9,926 nucleotides of DNA from the NCBI GenBank assembly GCA_038232415.1, contig JBBSHY010000032.1, positions 1 to 9,926 on the forward strand. The letters run 5' to 3'. The notes below the pieces were generated by a model. That model had not been told where the DNA came from. It searched no databases and saw only the letters and a program-made list of their open reading frames with translations. The first letter of the stretch is position 1. Every line of letters starts with the position of its first letter. The stretch is from JBBRXZ01 sp038232415 (GTDB taxonomy: Bacteria; Patescibacteriota; Saccharimonadia; Saccharimonadales; UBA4665). Position numbers and translations under genes: made by a program. Of this stretch, positions 1-5,111 are shown one piece after another.

Positions 1-1
1 C

Positions 2-145
2 AAGTATATTCTACCGATCCACGACTGGCACTGGCATGAAGAAGCCCGCGAACTTATGTATGAAAAATTTGAGAAATTCTTTGCCGGGCATAGTATCCAA
101 TTCTTCAAGCTTAAAACAAGGCAGCCGATAGAAATTGACATGTAA
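2..145 (+). CDS. 3' end of a probable MBL-fold metal-dependent hydrolase (partial)
   Basis: An open frame enters from the left edge and stops with TAA at 143-145, giving 47 residues of a C-terminus. The fragment begins K-Y-I-L-P-I-H-D-W-H-W and continues with an amphipathic helix (EEARELMYEKFEKFFA) and a final strand ending PIEIDM. A hydrophobic strand ending in P-I-H-D-W-H, then a helix and a last short strand, resembles the C-terminus of metallo-beta-lactamase-fold hydrolases, where the late histidine is a metal ligand. The family call rests only on this tail, because the HxHxDH metal site would lie upstream of the window. It runs in the same direction as the dcw genes. A separate promoter follows 9 nt after its stop, so it is probably not co-transcribed with them by design. 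Confidence 0.5.
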   Translation, partial: KYILPIHDWHWHEEARELMYEKFEKFFAGHSIQFFKLKTRQPIEIDM

Positions 146-153
146 ACATAAGC

Positions 154-188
154 TTGACAAATAACATAATTTTTGCTAGAGTAAAGTT
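154..188 (+). promoter_or_regulatory. Promoter placing the transcript start at the ATG of the 189-473 gene (leaderless)
   Basis: A perfect -35 TTGACA (154-159), a 17-bp spacer and an extended -10 (TGC then TAGAGT at 177-182, 4/6 to consensus). Only 6 nt separate the -10 from the ATG at 189, so the predicted +1 falls at or within 1-2 nt of the start codon. No Shine-Dalgarno is possible in that space. Confidence 0.75.
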
Positions 189-473
189 ATGTTTAATAAA
201 ACAAAAAGTGTTCAAACTAATAAAGACAAGTTAAACATTGTCGGTAAGCATATCGGTATTGTGTTCATGACTGCTGCTGCCACACTTGGTATGCTGGAAT
301 TACCAGAGCACCCTAACAGCCGCATAGTTTTAACCAGCCAACCAGTCTTTGCTATGGCCACGCAAAATACCCACCAAAATAATCCCATACGCCGGGAGAG
401 GGAAGAGACCAGCCCGCACTACATAAGCTACAGCGTCGTCGAACGTACTGTTGCCCGTACAGGCAAACTTTAA
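189..473 (+). CDS. Small single-pass membrane protein, unknown function
   Basis: 94 residues. A basic, hydrophilic N-terminus (about residues 1-20, many Lys and Asn) precedes one hydrophobic segment around residues 21-37 (HIGIVFMTAAATLGMLEL). The rest is polar and probably outside the membrane, with a basic/acidic stretch near 68-73 and a C-terminus reading ISYSVVERTVARTGKL. No catalytic motif or known domain is visible. The start is supported by the promoter 6 nt upstream. The next gene has the same layout and promoter spacing, so the two may be related in role as small surface or envelope proteins next to the division cluster. That is inference from position only. I recall no characterised homologue. 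Confidence 0.7.
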   Translation: MFNKTKSVQTNKDKLNIVGKHIGIVFMTAAATLGMLELPEHPNSRIVLTSQPVFAMATQNTHQNNPIRREREETSPHYISYSVVERTVARTGKL

Positions 474-475
474 CC

Positions 476-510
476 TTGACCGTTATCACCTAATATGGTA
501 GTATAAAACT
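476..510 (+). promoter_or_regulatory. Promoter placing the transcript start at the ATG of the 511-912 gene (leaderless)
   Basis: TTGACC (476-481, 5/6), a 17-bp spacer, and an extended -10 (TGG then TAGTAT at 499-504, 4/6). Exactly 6 nt separate the -10 from the ATG at 511. Spacer and gap match the promoter at 154-188. The -35 starts only 3 nt after the previous gene's stop codon (471-473). Confidence 0.7.
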
Positions 511-912
511 ATGAATACGCGCGTAATAAACCGAGACAGAGACCCAATTGTACTTACTCCTCGTGGTGAAACGCTGAGAAATGTAACAGCTCTGGTTTTA
601 GCTGTAACACTACTTCTATCCGGCAATGAAGGCGCCAAAGAGTTGGGGTTACCTCATGTGGGTGGACCGGAATATACTCAAAGCGAATTGTCTAAATTGC
701 CTCAACGCACAATTCCTATTGAAGCATCGACAGGTATAGAGCCTGCTATTTATAAGGTAGACAAAGAGCTCAGCGACGAAGGCTTATTTGATGTTAAAAA
801 ATATGTGAATAATCAAGCTGATGACCCTGAACATCCAGCATTCCATCCTGACCAGCCAGCATCTATTCCGGAAATCCCTGGTCACGTTGTACCCCTCCAA
901 CCGGACAAATAG
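511..912 (+). CDS. Small membrane-anchored protein with acidic, proline-rich outer domain, possibly LysM-like; unknown function
   Basis: 133 residues. The N-terminus is polar (NTRVINRDRDPIVLTPRGE). One hydrophobic segment follows at about residues 23-37 (NVTALVLAVTLLLSG), then an approximately 95-residue outer part. That part contains IEPAIYKVDKEL (about 76-87) and ends with a proline-rich stretch around QPASIPEIPGHVVPLQP. The hydrophobic-helix spacing and the closing 'QPxxIPEI' loosely recall the end of a LysM-type peptidoglycan-binding module, but this is a weak resemblance and not a domain assignment. The ATG is fixed by its leaderless promoter. The gene is followed by an intrinsic terminator, so it forms a one-gene unit between the 189-473 gene and mraZ. 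A cell-envelope role is inferred from topology and location. Confidence 0.7.
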   Translation: MNTRVINRDRDPIVLTPRGETLRNVTALVLAVTLLLSGNEGAKELGLPHVGGPEYTQSELSKLPQRTIPIEASTGIEPAIYKVDKELSDEGLFDVKKYVNNQADDPEHPAFHPDQPASIPEIPGHVVPLQPDK

Positions 913-980
913 CGTCGAGCGCTAAGCCCTTTACGCTACATATATAGGTAGAAGGCTCTACTTCTTGAGAACTGTGGATA

Positions 981-1007
981 AGTGGTGTGATAAACACCAC
1001 TATTTTT
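981..1007 (+). terminator. Intrinsic terminator after the 511-912 gene
   Basis: A perfect 8-bp stem (AGTGGTGT 981-988 with ACACCACT 994-1001), a GATAA loop, then A and a run of five T (1003-1007). It lies 68 nt after the stop codon and just before the mraZ promoter region. A weaker hairpin with overlapping pairings (948-965) precedes it. Confidence 0.75.
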
Positions 1008-1019
1008 ATGATTTGTGAC

Positions 1020-1071
1020 TTGCGGGGGGTGACTGTGGGTAGTACACTCATGTCAGTGGGTAGAAATGGTA
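1020..1071 (+). promoter_or_regulatory. Probable mraZ promoter with MraZ-type TGGGT boxes
   Basis: The octamer GTGGGTAG occurs twice, at 1035-1042 and 1056-1063, 21 bp apart (two helical turns). Ten bp before the first TGGGT (1036-1040) is GGGGT (1026-1030), and 10 bp after the second TGGGT (1057-1061) is TGGTA (1067-1071). E. coli MraZ binds TGGGN repeats at 10-bp period upstream of mraZ, so this looks like an autoregulatory operator made of two pairs of half-sites. A weak promoter fits inside: TTGCGG (1020-1025), 17 bp, TACACT (1043-1048). That would give a leader of about 76 nt to mraZ. The boxes are seen directly; the promoter core is weak. Confidence 0.55.
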
Positions 1072-1130
1072 CGGCAAAATAGCGCACCAATCAAAAAATA
1101 AAAAACCACTAGTAGCGAAAAGAGACGTCC

Positions 1131-1496
1131 ATGGCCACGGTTGACTACTTCGAACGAAAGCTTGACGACAAGCGACGGCTGACTATTCCGCCGGAGCTTA
1201 GAGACAAGTTTGCGAGCGGGGCAGTTGTAACCAGGGGCTTCGGCCGGTACCTGCATCTTTATCCAAAAGATGTCTGGGAAAATCTGGTCGAGCCGCGATT
1301 GGCCGGCGACATCCTCGACGAGCGTATAGCCGACTTGAACATCCAATTCCGGATGGGCAAAGTTGACTATCTGCCCGACGGCAAACAGGGGCGTATCACG
1401 CTCGAGCAGCACTTGCTCGATTACGCGGATATAAGCCGTGATGTTGTGGCTGTCGGTGTCGGTCCGTACTGGCGTCTTATGGCTCCAGAGGCTTAA
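1131..1496 (+). CDS. mraZ: MraZ, transcriptional regulator of the division and cell wall cluster
   Basis: 121 residues, a little shorter than the usual 140-150. It shows the duplicated AbrB/SpoVT-like fold of MraZ. The first half has DDKRRLTIP (12-20), the counterpart of the D-x-K-G-R-L-x-x-P signature, and the second half has DGKQGRITLEQHLLDYA (83-99). MraZ forms a ring oligomer and binds direct repeats upstream of its own gene, repressing or activating the dcw operon depending on species. Candidate TGGGT boxes lie 60-105 nt upstream. The ATG at 1131 has only a partial Shine-Dalgarno (AAGAGA, 5 nt before). It is first in the dcw order, as expected. A roughly 300-base leader separates it from rsmH, so the two are not as tightly coupled as in most bacteria. 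In the first motif an Arg replaces the usual Gly. Confidence 0.95.
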   Translation: MATVDYFERKLDDKRRLTIPPELRDKFASGAVVTRGFGRYLHLYPKDVWENLVEPRLAGDILDERIADLNIQFRMGKVDYLPDGKQGRITLEQHLLDYADISRDVVAVGVGPYWRLMAPEA

Positions 1497-1524
1497 AAAA
1501 CTCGCTGCACCTTAACAATTTAAA

Positions 1525-1560
1525 CGAATAGAATTGCACCTGCTCGAGGTCAACTATTCG
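1525..1560 (+). other. Strong hairpin in the rsmH leader
   Basis: CGAATAG (1525-1531) pairs with CTATTCG (1554-1560). After an AA bulge TTG (1534-1536) pairs with CAA (1551-1553). After a single C bulge ACCT (1538-1541) pairs with AGGT (1547-1550) around a GCTCG loop. This gives 14 base pairs in all. No T run follows, so it is not an intrinsic terminator. Its 3' half is shared with the left arm of the long inverted repeat. Confidence 0.65.
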
Positions 1561-1569
1561 GTAGTCAAC
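1547..1569 (+). repeat. Left arm of a 23-nt inverted repeat (partner 1748-1770)
   Basis: The reverse complement of this arm matches 1748-1770 at 20 of 23 positions, including an unbroken 11-nt core (CGGTAGTCAAC at 1559-1569). One of the three mismatches is a G-U pair in RNA. On the minus strand the arm carries GTTGAC twice, 15 bp apart. Confidence 0.85.
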
Positions 1570-1747
1570 AAGTGGAACCCTATTAGTAAACCACTTTAAA
1601 AAATCGCTTTGTACCTTTCAAAAACACCTCCCAAAACTCCACCTCACACATAAGTCTCTCAAACTTGACGTGGCAAATCGTAATACAAACTGTACTTACA
1701 AATTGCTGTGTCAAAACCAAAAACAAAAACCTTTTTAAAACAAAAAA

Positions 1748-1770
1748 GTTGACTACCGGTTAGGTGACCT
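1748..1770 (+). repeat. Right arm of the 23-nt inverted repeat, just upstream of rsmH
   Basis: Begins with the 11-nt core GTTGACTACCG, the exact complement of 1559-1569, and ends TAGGTGACCT. It contains GTTGAC and GGTGAC 15 bp apart, the same internal direct-repeat spacing as the other arm. The ATG of rsmH lies 23 nt downstream, close enough for pairing here to affect initiation. Confidence 0.85.
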
Positions 1771-1793
1771 TGCAAAACAAAAAGTAAGCAAAG

Positions 1794-2771
1794 ATGCGCC
1801 AAAACAAAAACCAAAACAAAAACAGTCGGCACGTGCCGGTATTACTAGACGAAGTCCTGCAGTATCTGGATCCTAAGCCCGGGGAATCATACCTCGATCT
1901 GACGGCCGGTTACGGCGGACATGCTCTGGCAATAACGGAACGAACCGGAAATCTTGCGGACACAGTGCTTGTCGATCGTGATCAAAACGCGATTGATGCT
2001 GTCCACGATGAGTTCCGCGCCCACACTGTCAGTCTGCGGCAACAAGATTTCTTGACTGCCAGCCAGGAATTGCTAGCTAAGAAGCGGCAATTTGATCTTA
2101 TTTTGGCTGATTTGGGGTTATCGTCACCGCACCTTAACGAGGGCAAACGCGGGTTTGCCATTAGTCTGTCAGGTCCGCTAGATATGCGGATGGATCAGTC
2201 TCAGGAACTAACTGCTGAAACAATAGTTAACACCTATAGCGAAGCGGCTTTAGCTGATCTGATCAAACGTTATGGCGAAGAGCCAAAAGCGGCGCAGATT
2301 GCCAGGAATATAGGAAAGGCACGCCCGCTTAGCACCACAGACCAGCTGGCGGCTACCGCCGCTAAAGTGTGGCCAGGACGATCCAAGGTTCATCCGGCAA
2401 CACGGACGTTTCAAGCGCTTCGGATAGCCGTAAACAATGAGCTGGATTTGCTCGAGCAAAGTTTGCCCTTGTGGTTCAAATTGCTGGCACCCGGCGGCCG
2501 CATTGTCATCCTAAGCTTCCATAGCCTGGAGGACAGACTGGTGAAGCAGGCTCTGAACGAAGTGGCAGGAGAGCGTTACGACGCCGACCTGAGACTGTTG
2601 ACTAAGAGTCCGGTCCGTGCAACCTCAAATGAAATAGTTTTTAATCCGCGAGCCCGCAGTGCAAAATTGCGAGCCGCAGTGAAAATAAAAAAGAAAGGGA
2701 ACTCCCATGCCTATACAGGTAAAAACCAGCTCCCGCGCCTACAAAATACACGTAAAAGTGCTATAACGTAG
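1794..2771 (+). CDS. rsmH: RsmH (MraW), 16S rRNA (cytosine-1402-N4)-methyltransferase
   Basis: 325 residues, close to the usual 310-315 plus a lysine-rich tail. It uses S-adenosylmethionine to N4-methylate C1402 of 16S rRNA in the ribosomal P site. Visible family motifs: HVPVLLDEVL (13-22), SAM-binding DLTAGYGGH (35-43), DLGLSSPHL (106-114), RGFAISLSGPLDMRMD (119-134), HPATRTFQALRIAVNNEL (200-217), SFHSLEDR (241-248) and NPRARSAKLRA (284-294). The first residues, RQNKNQNKN, are encoded by a low-complexity A/C tract (1799-1823) resembling one in the leader (1712-1730). No Shine-Dalgarno precedes the ATG; the upstream bases are A-rich. It follows mraZ as in standard dcw order, but after a long structured leader. 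Complete, with no missing motif. Confidence 0.97.
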   Translation: MRQNKNQNKNSRHVPVLLDEVLQYLDPKPGESYLDLTAGYGGHALAITERTGNLADTVLVDRDQNAIDAVHDEFRAHTVSLRQQDFLTASQELLAKKRQFDLILADLGLSSPHLNEGKRGFAISLSGPLDMRMDQSQELTAETIVNTYSEAALADLIKRYGEEPKAAQIARNIGKARPLSTTDQLAATAAKVWPGRSKVHPATRTFQALRIAVNNELDLLEQSLPLWFKLLAPGGRIVILSFHSLEDRLVKQALNEVAGERYDADLRLLTKSPVRATSNEIVFNPRARSAKLRAAVKIKKKGNSHAYTGKNQLPRLQNTRKSAIT

Positions 2772-2778
2772 GCAAAAA

Positions 2779-2811
2779 GGTTCCAGCCCGGGTCAATCCG
2801 GGCTGGATACC
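2779..2811 (+). other. Very strong hairpin between rsmH and ftsL-like gene
   Basis: A perfect 9-bp GC-rich stem (CCAGCCCGG 2783-2791 with CCGGGCTGG 2798-2806) with a GTCAAT loop, extended by GGT (2779-2781) with ACC (2809-2811) across a small bulge. It starts 8 nt after the rsmH stop. On the + strand A-rich sequence follows, not a T run, so it is not a standard terminator for rsmH. It could protect or define the 3' end of the rsmH message, or reduce read-through. On the minus strand a T5 run follows, but no minus-strand gene needs it. Confidence 0.6.
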
Positions 2812-2845
2812 AAAAATAAAAATAAATAACAAAAAGAAAAAAAGT

Positions 2846-3193
2846 ATGACATATTCAAGTTCTCTAGCCCTGGACCGCTCACGGTATCAAGGCCGAAACC
2901 AAAACTCAGTAAGTTTCCGTGCTCAGGCACGCACGCTTGGACCTATCAGCAATACTATTGTTTTGATTGTATTAGGCTGTCTGCTTGGATTGCTTTATCT
3001 GACACAAGTTACTAAAACCAATGCTTATGGTTATCAAATCAATGCTTTACAGGAAACACAGTCGCACCTAAGGAGTCAGCACGACGATCTGGAAGTAGCT
3101 TCAGCTCGGTTGCAGTCACTAAATCGCGTAGGAAGTAGCGAGGTTGCCAAAAAACTTGTACCGGTTACACCCTCAGCTACCTTCCAGAACTAA
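2846..3193 (+). CDS. ftsL: FtsL-like bitopic cell division protein
   Basis: 115 residues, the usual FtsL size. A polar, basic cytoplasmic N-terminus (about 1-33) is followed by one membrane segment at about 35-54 (ISNTIVLIVLGCLLGLLYLT). A short outer region then looks coiled-coil forming (about 60-95: INALQETQSHLRSQHDDLEVASARLQSL). Sequence identity in FtsL/DivIC proteins is low, so the call rests on this topology and on the position between rsmH and ftsI, where ftsL always sits. FtsL joins FtsB/DivIC and FtsQ to form the periplasmic scaffold that activates FtsWI. No Shine-Dalgarno is present; the 34 nt before the ATG are nearly all A, with no recognisable promoter. It is probably transcribed from upstream, past the strong hairpin at 2779-2811. 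Confidence 0.8.
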   Translation: MTYSSSLALDRSRYQGRNQNSVSFRAQARTLGPISNTIVLIVLGCLLGLLYLTQVTKTNAYGYQINALQETQSHLRSQHDDLEVASARLQSLNRVGSSEVAKKLVPVTPSATFQN

Positions 3194-3205
3194 CACCTTA
3201 ATAAT

Positions 3206-3241
3206 TCGACATTATTCAGCTGGCGTTTTATAATAAAGCTT
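3206..3241 (+). promoter_or_regulatory. Promoter placing the transcript start at the ftsI ATG (leaderless)
   Basis: TCGACA (3206-3211, 5/6), a 17-bp spacer, a perfect TATAAT (3229-3234), then 7 nt to the ATG at 3242. It lies in the 48-nt gap between ftsL and ftsI. It gives ftsI an initiation point independent of the upstream genes, with no room for a Shine-Dalgarno. Confidence 0.75.
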
Positions 3242-5014
3242 ATGGCTCTGCCAAACAAAAACAACGCTAACCAAGCTGTTAACCGTGTCCGTATATTGTA
3301 TGGCCTGCTGGTAGTGATTTTGGCAATCTTTTGTATACGCTTATTTTACATTCAGATCATAAAGTATGGCTACTATCGTGCAGCGGCCTTAAGCGATCAG
3401 CTTAAACAGTACGAAATTCCGGCGACAAGGGGAGTCATTAAGGCCTATGATGGTAACTCCGAGCTGCCAATAGTACTTAATCAGCAATTATATACGCTTT
3501 ACGCCGACCCAGTGTATGTAAAGCAAGCAGCTCAAACAGCAGATAAGATTGTACAAATTGTGGGAGGTGATGCCCATAAATATGCTTTACAAATGAACAC
3601 AAAAAATACGCGTTACGTCATACTGGCTAAAAAGTTGACCCCTATTCAACAAACTGAAATTGCTAATTTAAAACTTCCCGGAGTCGGCACTTTGGCACAA
3701 GATTACCGCACGTACCCGCAGTCGACTTTGGCGGCCCAGGTCTTAGGTTTTGTTAATGATGACGGACAAGGTAAATATGGAATTGAGCAAGCCTTCAATA
3801 GCCAGCTCAAAGGCACGCCAGGCCAGTTGAAAGCTATAACTGACGCCAATGGCGTGCCATTGGCTGCCAACAAAGATAATACACGCTTGCCTCCAAAAAA
3901 CGGCCAAGACATTGTTTTAACTATTGATTTAGCCATACAGCAGCAGCTGGAAAATATCCTGGCTAAAGGTGTAAAGAATTCTAAAGCTAGTGCCGCTAGC
4001 GCCCTGATTATGGACCCTAAAACCGGGGCCATTAAGGCCATGGCTAACGTACCGACATATGACCCCTCCCAGTATTCTAAGGTTGATGACCCGGCTGTCT
4101 TCCAGAACGCTGCGGTTGCGCACCCTATTGAAGTCGGTTCAACTATGAAGGCATTGACTACAGCGGCAGCTCTCGACCAAGGTGTTGTTAAGCCGGGTAC
4201 GACCTACTATGATCCGGCCTCATGGGTTGTCGACCAGTTCAGAATTACCAATATAGAAGAAGACGGGGGCGCTGGCACGCGCAGCCTTGCCGAGCTCTTG
4301 AACTTGTCGCTTAACACTGGTGCTACATGGGAATTAATGCAAATGGGCGGCGGACAAATCAATTTACGTGCCCGCCAGGCTTGGCATGAATATCTGACGA
4401 ATCGCTATATGTTTGGCAAACAGACAGGTATCGAGCAGGGGTATGAGGCAAGTGGTTATGTGCCAGACCCGAGTGATAATGGTGCCGGCATTGATCTCAC
4501 CTATGCCAATACGGCTTTTGGGCAAGCAATGACGGCTACGCCGATCCAGATGGGAGCAGCTTTATCGGCAGCTTTAAATGGCGGCACTTACTACCGGCCC
4601 CATTTGGTCGATAAGACGATCGATAGCGTCACAGGCAAAAGTGCTGCTGCTAAATCTATAATCAAAAAACGGCAGGTGCTGAAATCCCAGACCTCACAAC
4701 AAATAGCGCCCTTAATGCAATACGTTGTTGAGCACCACAATTTCGTGCCTGAATTTGATCAAAATGCTTACATGGTCGGCGGCAAAACCGGCACAGCCCA
4801 GATAGCCAAACCGGGAGGCGGTTATTACGACGATATGTTTAATGGTACTTATATAGGCTTTGTAGGCGGCGATACACCACAATATGTAATCGTAGTTTTC
4901 GTCTATAAGCCTACGAATGGCGGCTATGCGGGCACCGCTGCCGCCCAACCGATTTTTGGTGACCTGGCCCATATGCTGATTAATAACTCCTACGTAATGC
5001 CAAAAAACCAATAA
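3242..5014 (+). CDS. ftsI: FtsI/PBP3-type class B penicillin-binding protein, septal peptidoglycan transpeptidase
   Basis: 590 residues, normal for FtsI. A short cytoplasmic tail leads to one membrane anchor (about 18-40, LYGLLVVILAIFCIRLFYIQII). The PBP dimerisation domain follows (about 55-215), with the RG motif of the N-terminal pedestal (ATRGVIKAYDG, 61-71). The transpeptidase domain (about 222-580) has all three active-site motifs: S300-T-M-K303 in EVGSTMKALT, S356-L-N358, and K515-T-G517 in GGKTGTAQ. The serine attacks the D-Ala-D-Ala stem peptide to crosslink septal glycan made by FtsW, and is the beta-lactam target. No PASTA domains are present. The usual Pro before GS in the first motif is Val here. 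In most bacteria murE follows; here a 97-nt gap with a new promoter leads to mraY. The start is supported by the leaderless promoter. Confidence 0.96.
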   Translation: MALPNKNNANQAVNRVRILYGLLVVILAIFCIRLFYIQIIKYGYYRAAALSDQLKQYEIPATRGVIKAYDGNSELPIVLNQQLYTLYADPVYVKQAAQTADKIVQIVGGDAHKYALQMNTKNTRYVILAKKLTPIQQTEIANLKLPGVGTLAQDYRTYPQSTLAAQVLGFVNDDGQGKYGIEQAFNSQLKGTPGQLKAITDANGVPLAANKDNTRLPPKNGQDIVLTIDLAIQQQLENILAKGVKNSKASAASALIMDPKTGAIKAMANVPTYDPSQYSKVDDPAVFQNAAVAHPIEVGSTMKALTTAAALDQGVVKPGTTYYDPASWVVDQFRITNIEEDGGAGTRSLAELLNLSLNTGATWELMQMGGGQINLRARQAWHEYLTNRYMFGKQTGIEQGYEASGYVPDPSDNGAGIDLTYANTAFGQAMTATPIQMGAALSAALNGGTYYRPHLVDKTIDSVTGKSAAAKSIIKKRQVLKSQTSQQIAPLMQYVVEHHNFVPEFDQNAYMVGGKTGTAQIAKPGGGYYDDMFNGTYIGFVGGDTPQYVIVVFVYKPTNGGYAGTAAAQPIFGDLAHMLINNSYVMPKNQ

Positions 5015-5062
5015 CCGAAAGCCTGTCTTAAAATGAATTTTTCGCGAAACAAAGAAGTCCCC

Positions 5063-5111
5063 TTAAGTAACCGTTAATAAAAATGATATAATAATACAAA
5101 AAGCAGATCTC
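5063..5111 (+). promoter_or_regulatory. Promoter of the mraY-ftsW-murG-ftsQ run
   Basis: A perfect extended -10 (TGA then TATAAT at 5087-5092) with a weak -35 (TTAAGT 5063-5068, 18-bp spacer). The predicted start near 5099 leaves a leader of about 13 nt, with no evident Shine-Dalgarno before the ATG at 5112. It sits in the gap after ftsI. Confidence 0.65.

Larger units (their letters stand above)
1497..1793 (+). promoter_or_regulatory. 297-base non-coding leader between mraZ and rsmH, candidate attenuator
   Basis: No plausible gene is present. The region contains, in order: a strong local hairpin (1525-1560); a second hairpin (AAGTGG 1570-1575 with CCACTT 1591-1596); a C-rich tract of about 90 nt with only four G (1576-1664); an A/C-rich tract (1712-1730); and the right arm of a long inverted repeat (1748-1770) ending 23 nt before the rsmH ATG. 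The left arm of that repeat (1547-1569) overlaps the local hairpin, so the two pairings exclude each other. No clear promoter was found: TTGACG at 1665 and TTGACT at 1749 lack a -10 at proper spacing. A regulatory leader, with rsmH read from the mraZ promoter, is inferred. Confidence 0.55.

Noticed and set aside
863..1412. Minus-strand open frames across the mraZ upstream region and mraZ (863-1090 and 1053-1412)
   Set aside because: They run opposite to mraZ, overlap its clear MraZ motifs, the terminator and the operator boxes, and encode no recognisable protein. The 1053-1412 frame is a mirror of mraZ.
1525..1596. Leader hairpins as intrinsic terminators of mraZ
   Set aside because: Neither the 1525-1560 stem nor the 1570-1596 stem is followed by a run of T longer than three.
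1665..1698. TTGACG (1665-1670) as a promoter for rsmH
   Set aside because: No acceptable -10 at 16-18 bp; TAATAC is 10 bp away and TACTTA 22 bp away.
1547..1770. Reading the 23-nt inverted repeat as ends of a miniature transposable element (MITE)
   Set aside because: No convincing target-site duplication flanks it, the interior looks like a leader tract, and the left arm doubles as half of a local hairpin. A genome copy count could revive the idea.
5040..5049. TTTCGCGAAA palindrome after ftsI as a terminator
   Set aside because: A perfect palindrome leaves no loop, and no T run follows.
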